Below are positions 60,890 through 64,000 of a stretch of 64,000 nucleotides of DNA, piece by piece. The stretch's first letter is position 1. Every line of letters starts with the position of its first letter. This DNA comes from Leisingera sp. NJS204 (lineage in GTDB: Bacteria; Pseudomonadota; Alphaproteobacteria; Rhodobacterales; Rhodobacteraceae), in assembly GCF_004123675.1 (NCBI RefSeq), contig NZ_CP035422.1, forward strand, positions 58,007 to 122,006. Reading direction: 5' to 3'. The notes under the pieces were generated by a model that searched no databases, was not told the DNA's origin, and was given only the letters and a program-made list of their open reading frames with translations. Position numbers and translations under genes: made by a program.

Positions 60890-60903
60890 ATAATATACTA
60901 TCG
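60890..60903 (+). repeat. AT-rich near-palindromic box, second copy (inverted)
   Basis: ATAATATACTATCG is the exact reverse complement of 58857-58870. It lies between the divergent genes at 60798 (leftward) and 60955 (rightward). Confidence 0.55.
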
Positions 60904-60954
60904 TAACTCTGGGCTTCAAGTAGGAATGCCTGGGGTCGCGCCATTGGAGAAAGC

Positions 60955-61335
60955 GTGAGCCGGGCCATGAACTGGGACATCGAAGCACCAAATGTGGTTA
61001 CGGAAGCCAGGTTCCGCGAGCTCGTGGAAAGCGGCTATAGCGCAGAAATCCTGTGCCAGGAGTCGGCACATAAGAAAGGCCCCAGCTATTACGGGGTCTG
61101 GATCATGCGCGTTGTCTCTGATGATGGGGTGGAAAAGCTCCTCGTCACCGCCCGCACACGGACGACCTACAACGATATCAAGATCCGCGAGTTCAAGACG
61201 ATCTCCGGCGTGGTGTCTTTCTTCATTGGCCTTGGCTTTGCGCATGTCGACCTGCCGCTTGAGGCGGGCACAAGCCGCACGCATAAACTCGCCCCGTCAG
61301 ACAAAGCCTCGTCAGACAAGGCCGCTGACAACTAA
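60955..61335 (+). CDS. hypothetical protein preceding virB1
   Basis: A 126-aa protein with a GTG start at 60955 (GGAG 5 bp upstream). The sequence is soluble with no signal peptide (FRELVESGYSAEILCQES, VVSFFIGLGFAHVDLPLE). Its stop lies just inside the likely start region of virB1, so it is the first gene of the virB operon. The family is unknown to me; a regulatory role is possible. Confidence 0.75.
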   Translation: MSRAMNWDIEAPNVVTEARFRELVESGYSAEILCQESAHKKGPSYYGVWIMRVVSDDGVEKLLVTARTRTTYNDIKIREFKTISGVVSFFIGLGFAHVDLPLEAGTSRTHKLAPSDKASSDKAADN

Positions 61336-61993
61336 CCTCGTCTGCCTCTGGCTGGTCGCAGCACCTGCCTCAGCGCAAATGGTCCTGGTCATGGAGAGCG
61401 ACGGCTCCCTGATCCCGTCCCGCTCCCAAAGCAGCTTTGCTCGAAACTACTATGACGGGATTGGTCAGAGTTCGGCTTCCGATGGGATCGCGATCTTCGG
61501 CGAGGTAGAGGCCGAGCAAGAGGGCGTCCAAGTCGCGGCCCTTGCCCGCATGACTCCCCTGCCCCGCGCCGATGTTCTCTCCGGGATTCAGACCACGGCC
61601 TTGCGCTATGCCGGCCATCCTGGCCTGCGTCGCGCGGGGCTTTCCGTGACGGATTGGCTGGCTCTCTATCGGGCCAATATCGAGGTTGAGAGCGCCTACC
61701 GGCAGGATGCGATTTCAAGTGCAGGTGCCATTGGCCTTGGTCAATTGATGCCAGCGACGGCGCGTGATCTGGGCGTCGACCCGCGTGATCCGCTGCAGAA
61801 CCTCGACGGCTCCGCCCGCTACCTCGCGATAATGCTGGAGACGTTCGGCGATCCGCACCTGGCGCTGGCTGCCTACAACGCCGGACCCGATGCGGTCCGC
61901 CAGTATGGCGGCGTTCCCCCCTACCGAGAAACCCAGAACCACGTGGCCCGCGTCATGGCCGTCGCGGCCCGATTGGAAGGATCAAATTCATGA
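61325..61993 (+). CDS. virB1: VirB1-like lytic transglycosylase
   Basis: About 222 aa. The start is uncertain: CTG 61325 gives a signal peptide (LVCLWLVAAPASAQ); ATG 61379 would remove it. The SLT domain has the catalytic Glu region IEVESAYRQDA, SSAGAIGLGQLMP, then LAAYNAGPDAV. It opens the peptidoglycan for assembly of the secretion channel. It overlaps virB2 by ATGA. Confidence 0.88.
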   Translation: MTTNLVCLWLVAAPASAQMVLVMESDGSLIPSRSQSSFARNYYDGIGQSSASDGIAIFGEVEAEQEGVQVAALARMTPLPRADVLSGIQTTALRYAGHPGLRRAGLSVTDWLALYRANIEVESAYRQDAISSAGAIGLGQLMPATARDLGVDPRDPLQNLDGSARYLAIMLETFGDPHLALAAYNAGPDAVRQYGGVPPYRETQNHVARVMAVAARLEGSNS

Positions 61994-62283
61994 AACAGAT
62001 TTCAAACCTCTTTGTCGCCTCGCTGGCGCTATTCCTGCTGATTGCCGAACCCGCCCTCGCCCAGAGCATTGATCTCTCCCCGATCCAGAGCCTGTTACAG
62101 GGCATCGTGGATGCGCTGACCGGCCCACTTGGCGTTGTCATCGCGACGCTTGCCGTTCTCGGCGTTTTCTTGAGCTGGTTCTTCAACATCATCGACCTGC
62201 GCCAAGCGCTTTGGGTCCTCGTGGGCATCGCCGGTGTCGCGGCTGCCCCCACCATCGTTGCCGCGGTCTTTGCCGGTGGCTGA
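61990..62283 (+). CDS. virB2: VirB2/TrbC-like pilin
   Basis: A 97-aa protein with a signal peptide (to PALAQS) and two long hydrophobic segments, the usual plan of VirB2 pilins (LGVVIATLAVLGVFLSWFF and ALWVLVGIAGVAAAPTIV). It forms the conjugative pilus. It overlaps virB1 and virB3. Confidence 0.9.
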   Translation: MKQISNLFVASLALFLLIAEPALAQSIDLSPIQSLLQGIVDALTGPLGVVIATLAVLGVFLSWFFNIIDLRQALWVLVGIAGVAAAPTIVAAVFAGG

Positions 62284-62554
62284 GCGCTCGCCTCTCTTTC
62301 TCGGCCTCGTGCGCCCGCCGAAGCTTCTGGGCCTGCCCATCATGTACGCGATGGTCTGGCTCTTTGGCTCGGTGCTCTTGTTCGTCTGGGTCCAGCACAT
62401 CGCGGTGCTGGGCGTGGCCACCCTTCTCTATCCGGTGCTGTGGAAGGCCGCCGATTGGGACCCGCGTTTCATCGACGTGATGATGACGGCCCTGCAGGAG
62501 ACACCGCCCACGCGCAACAGGTCCATCCATGGCGGGGACAGCTATGCCCCGTGA
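62276..62554 (+). CDS. virB3: VirB3-like type IV secretion protein
   Basis: A 92-aa protein from GTG 62276, overlapping the virB2 stop. The N-terminus (RSPLFLGLVRPPKLLGLP) and the central membrane hairpin are typical of VirB3. It is an inner-membrane component that works with VirB4. Confidence 0.9.
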   Translation: MAERSPLFLGLVRPPKLLGLPIMYAMVWLFGSVLLFVWVQHIAVLGVATLLYPVLWKAADWDPRFIDVMMTALQETPPTRNRSIHGGDSYAP

Positions 62555-64000
62555 TGACGCCCGTGATGCTGCGCTCGATGCCCGCACGATGACGCCGGAC
62601 TGGTATGCGCGCGAGACCCGCCTCGCGCATATGCTGCCCTATGTGAGCCTCGTCGACGACCAGACCGTGCGGACCCGGGTGAACGAACTCTTCCGCTGCA
62701 TCCGGCTCGAGGGGATCAACAGCTACACGACGGACGATGCCTATCTCGACAAGGTGACGGCGCTCTTTGCCCGCATCGTCGCGCAGCTCGGGCCGGAATT
62801 CAGCTATTACGTCCACAAGGTCTCCAAGGCCATCAAACCTGATCTCGACCCGATCCGTGAGGACAGCTTCGCAGGCGAGGTTGACCGGCGCTGGCGCGCG
62901 AAACTCGAGACCAGCGGGCTCCGCGACAAAACACTGACGCTCACCGTCATTCACCGCCCGCCCCCGAAAAGCCTCCTGCCGTTCCTCAGCCGCAGCGCGC
63001 CGGACCGACTGAAGGAGGAGACCCGCAAACGCCTGCAGCGCCTCGGTGAGGCCGTGAACGTCTTCCTGTCCGGCCTCGCAGAGCTCAAGCCGCGCATGCT
63101 CTCAGCCGGATCGGGAGAGTTGGTGGGATTCTTGGGCGCGCTGAACACGGGCACCGAGCTGCCGCTCTACCCGGCCAACACCTACGGCTTTTTGTCCTTC
63201 AACGTCGCCAATACCCGCGTAACGTTTCACGGAGACCATTTCGAGCTTTCCGAAGGCGTCGTGGGCCATCGCTACGGCAAGAGTTTCACCATCGGGGAAT
63301 ATGCTGAGGCCACCTCCTGCACCATGTTCGACATGCTGAACCTGCCGGTCGACATGATCGTGACGCACTCCTTCACGCCGATCAATTCGAACCTCATGGC
63401 GGGCCGCATCAAGCGGCAAAAGCGCCAGATGCAGGCCAGCCAGGACGCGGCCCTCTCGCTCCTGGAAGCCCTCGACATCGCCGCCGATGATCTCGAGGCC
63501 AAGCGCCAAAGCTTCGGCGAGCATCACATGGTCGTGACGCTCTTTTGCGACACGCTCGAAGAACTGCAAACCCTCAGCGCCGAGATCATGAACGCCGCCG
63601 CAACCGAAGGCGTGAAGATGATCGGCGAGCGGGTCGCGGCCAAGGCGCATTACTTGAGCCAGCATCCCGGCAACCAGCCCAAGCGCGTCCGTGCCAGCGC
63701 CGTCACCAATCGCAACTTCGCGGATTTTGCGGCCTTTCACCGGACACAGCTCGGCAAACCCGCCGCGAAAACCCCATGGGGCCGGGTCGTCACCTATTTG
63801 CCCACGCCGGAGCAGAGCGCCTACCGGTTTTCCTATCACGAGCAAGGTTCGCCCGACAAAGAACCGACCAGCGGGCATACCCTGATCATGGGACGGCCCG
63901 GGTCGGGTAAATCGGTGTTGTCGGCCTTCCTGATGACCCAGGCCCGTCGCGCAGGCGCACGGATCTTCGTCTTCGATTACCGTAATGGTATGGAGATGGC
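62544..64000 (+). CDS. virB4: VirB4-like type IV secretion ATPase, partial
   Basis: From ATG 62544 the frame is open to the window end (485 codons), so the C-terminal ATPase half is missing. The CagE/TrbE/VirB4 N-terminal domain is clear (FNVANTRVTFHG, HGDHFELSEGVVGHRYGKSF), and the Walker A motif GRPGSGKS lies at residues 450-457. VirB4 powers pilus assembly and substrate transport. It overlaps virB3 by 11 bp. Confidence 0.95.
   Translation, partial: MPRDDARDAALDARTMTPDWYARETRLAHMLPYVSLVDDQTVRTRVNELFRCIRLEGINSYTTDDAYLDKVTALFARIVAQLGPEFSYYVHKVSKAIKPDLDPIREDSFAGEVDRRWRAKLETSGLRDKTLTLTVIHRPPPKSLLPFLSRSAPDRLKEETRKRLQRLGEAVNVFLSGLAELKPRMLSAGSGELVGFLGALNTGTELPLYPANTYGFLSFNVANTRVTFHGDHFELSEGVVGHRYGKSFTIGEYAEATSCTMFDMLNLPVDMIVTHSFTPINSNLMAGRIKRQKRQMQASQDAALSLLEALDIAADDLEAKRQSFGEHHMVVTLFCDTLEELQTLSAEIMNAAATEGVKMIGERVAAKAHYLSQHPGNQPKRVRASAVTNRNFADFAAFHRTQLGKPAAKTPWGRVVTYLPTPEQSAYRFSYHEQGSPDKEPTSGHTLIMGRPGSGKSVLSAFLMTQARRAGARIFVFDYRNGMEM

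Noticed and set aside
63102..63878. 258-codon open frame on the minus strand
   Set aside because: It is antisense to virB4; its His/Gly-rich product is typical of antisense GC-rich sequence.
1..64000. CRISPR arrays, rRNA and tRNA genes
   Set aside because: No regularly spaced repeats and no cloverleaf or rRNA-like segments were seen on reading.

Overview
The window looks like part of a plasmid or other conjugative element from an alphaproteobacterium of the Rhodobacteraceae/Roseobacter type. It is GC-rich with short spacers and many ATGA or GTGA stop/start overlaps. Several products have the look of that family: SCO and PCuAC copper chaperones, a Rieske N-terminus, ccmFGHI, c-type cytochromes and YkuD enzymes. 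The taxonomic call is inference from protein character only. The right end carries a type IV secretion operon (virB1-virB2-virB3-virB4). The remaining ~58 kb is an accessory island for envelope copper/metal handling and thiol-redox chemistry.

Layout. (1) 1-5212, leftward: a likely eight-gene operon SCO, DsbB, DsbA, PCuAC, SCO, M23 peptidase, DUF411 and a ZIP transporter cut by the window edge, driven by a MerR-type promoter shared with a divergent MerR gene. (2) 5385-9248, rightward: merR, YnfA-like protein, CDF transporter, transglutaminase-like protein, CDF transporter, isoprenylcysteine-methyltransferase-like protein. (3) 9249-11903: a decayed L,D-transpeptidase gene and a truncated Rieske gene meet at a dead ISL3-family element. 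(4) 11992-13158: exported His-rich protein and a divergent Crp/Fnr regulator around a perfect 18-bp palindrome. (5) 16634-13164, leftward: five genes behind a CueR-type promoter (membrane protein, TVP38-like protein, variant CDF, sterol-desaturase-like protein, DUF411). (6) 16796-24673: ion channel, rhodanese, two-component system, SHOCT protein, ccmFGHI. (7) 24702-33039: ScsB, small lipoprotein and membrane protein to the left; L,D-transpeptidase, cytochromes, multicopper oxidase and ScsC-like DsbA to the right. (8) 33082-37990: CopZ, CopA, CueR, glutaredoxin/MauE fusion, DUF305 protein. (9) 38170-44678: two further L,D-transpeptidases, a multicopper oxidase, a DsbB-like protein, lipoprotein, Met-rich EF-hand protein, DUF302, Lgt. 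(10) 44757-58275: a P1B ATPase with two N-terminal metal-binding motifs, APC permease, decayed copZ, TolC-like protein, multicopper oxidase, cupredoxins, an ABC membrane domain without an ATPase, two cytochromes, and a sialidase-like propeller. (11) 58276-64000: mobile-element genes and the virB operon.

How it may work together. Metal sensing appears layered. Eight promoters share a MerR-type layout (inverted repeat inside a ~19-bp spacer) and fall into two operator classes: CTCTAG-type, presumably for the MerR at 5385, and CCAG/GGAAG-type, presumably for CueR at 35958. A separate TACA-N6-TACA motif lies at the two-component locus and at the scsB/L,D-transpeptidase divergent promoter. Effectors export metal (two P1B ATPases, three CDFs), oxidise or bind Cu(I) (three multicopper oxidases, cupredoxins, Met-rich proteins, CopZ), manage periplasmic thiols (ScsB/ScsC, DsbA/DsbB, SCO, rhodanese), mature cytochromes (ccmFGHI) and remodel peptidoglycan (three intact plus one dead L,D-transpeptidase, and an M23 protein). 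The repeated placement of Cys-dependent L,D-transpeptidases inside copper-responsive operons is the most interesting pattern and suggests a copper-tolerant cell-wall crosslinking module.
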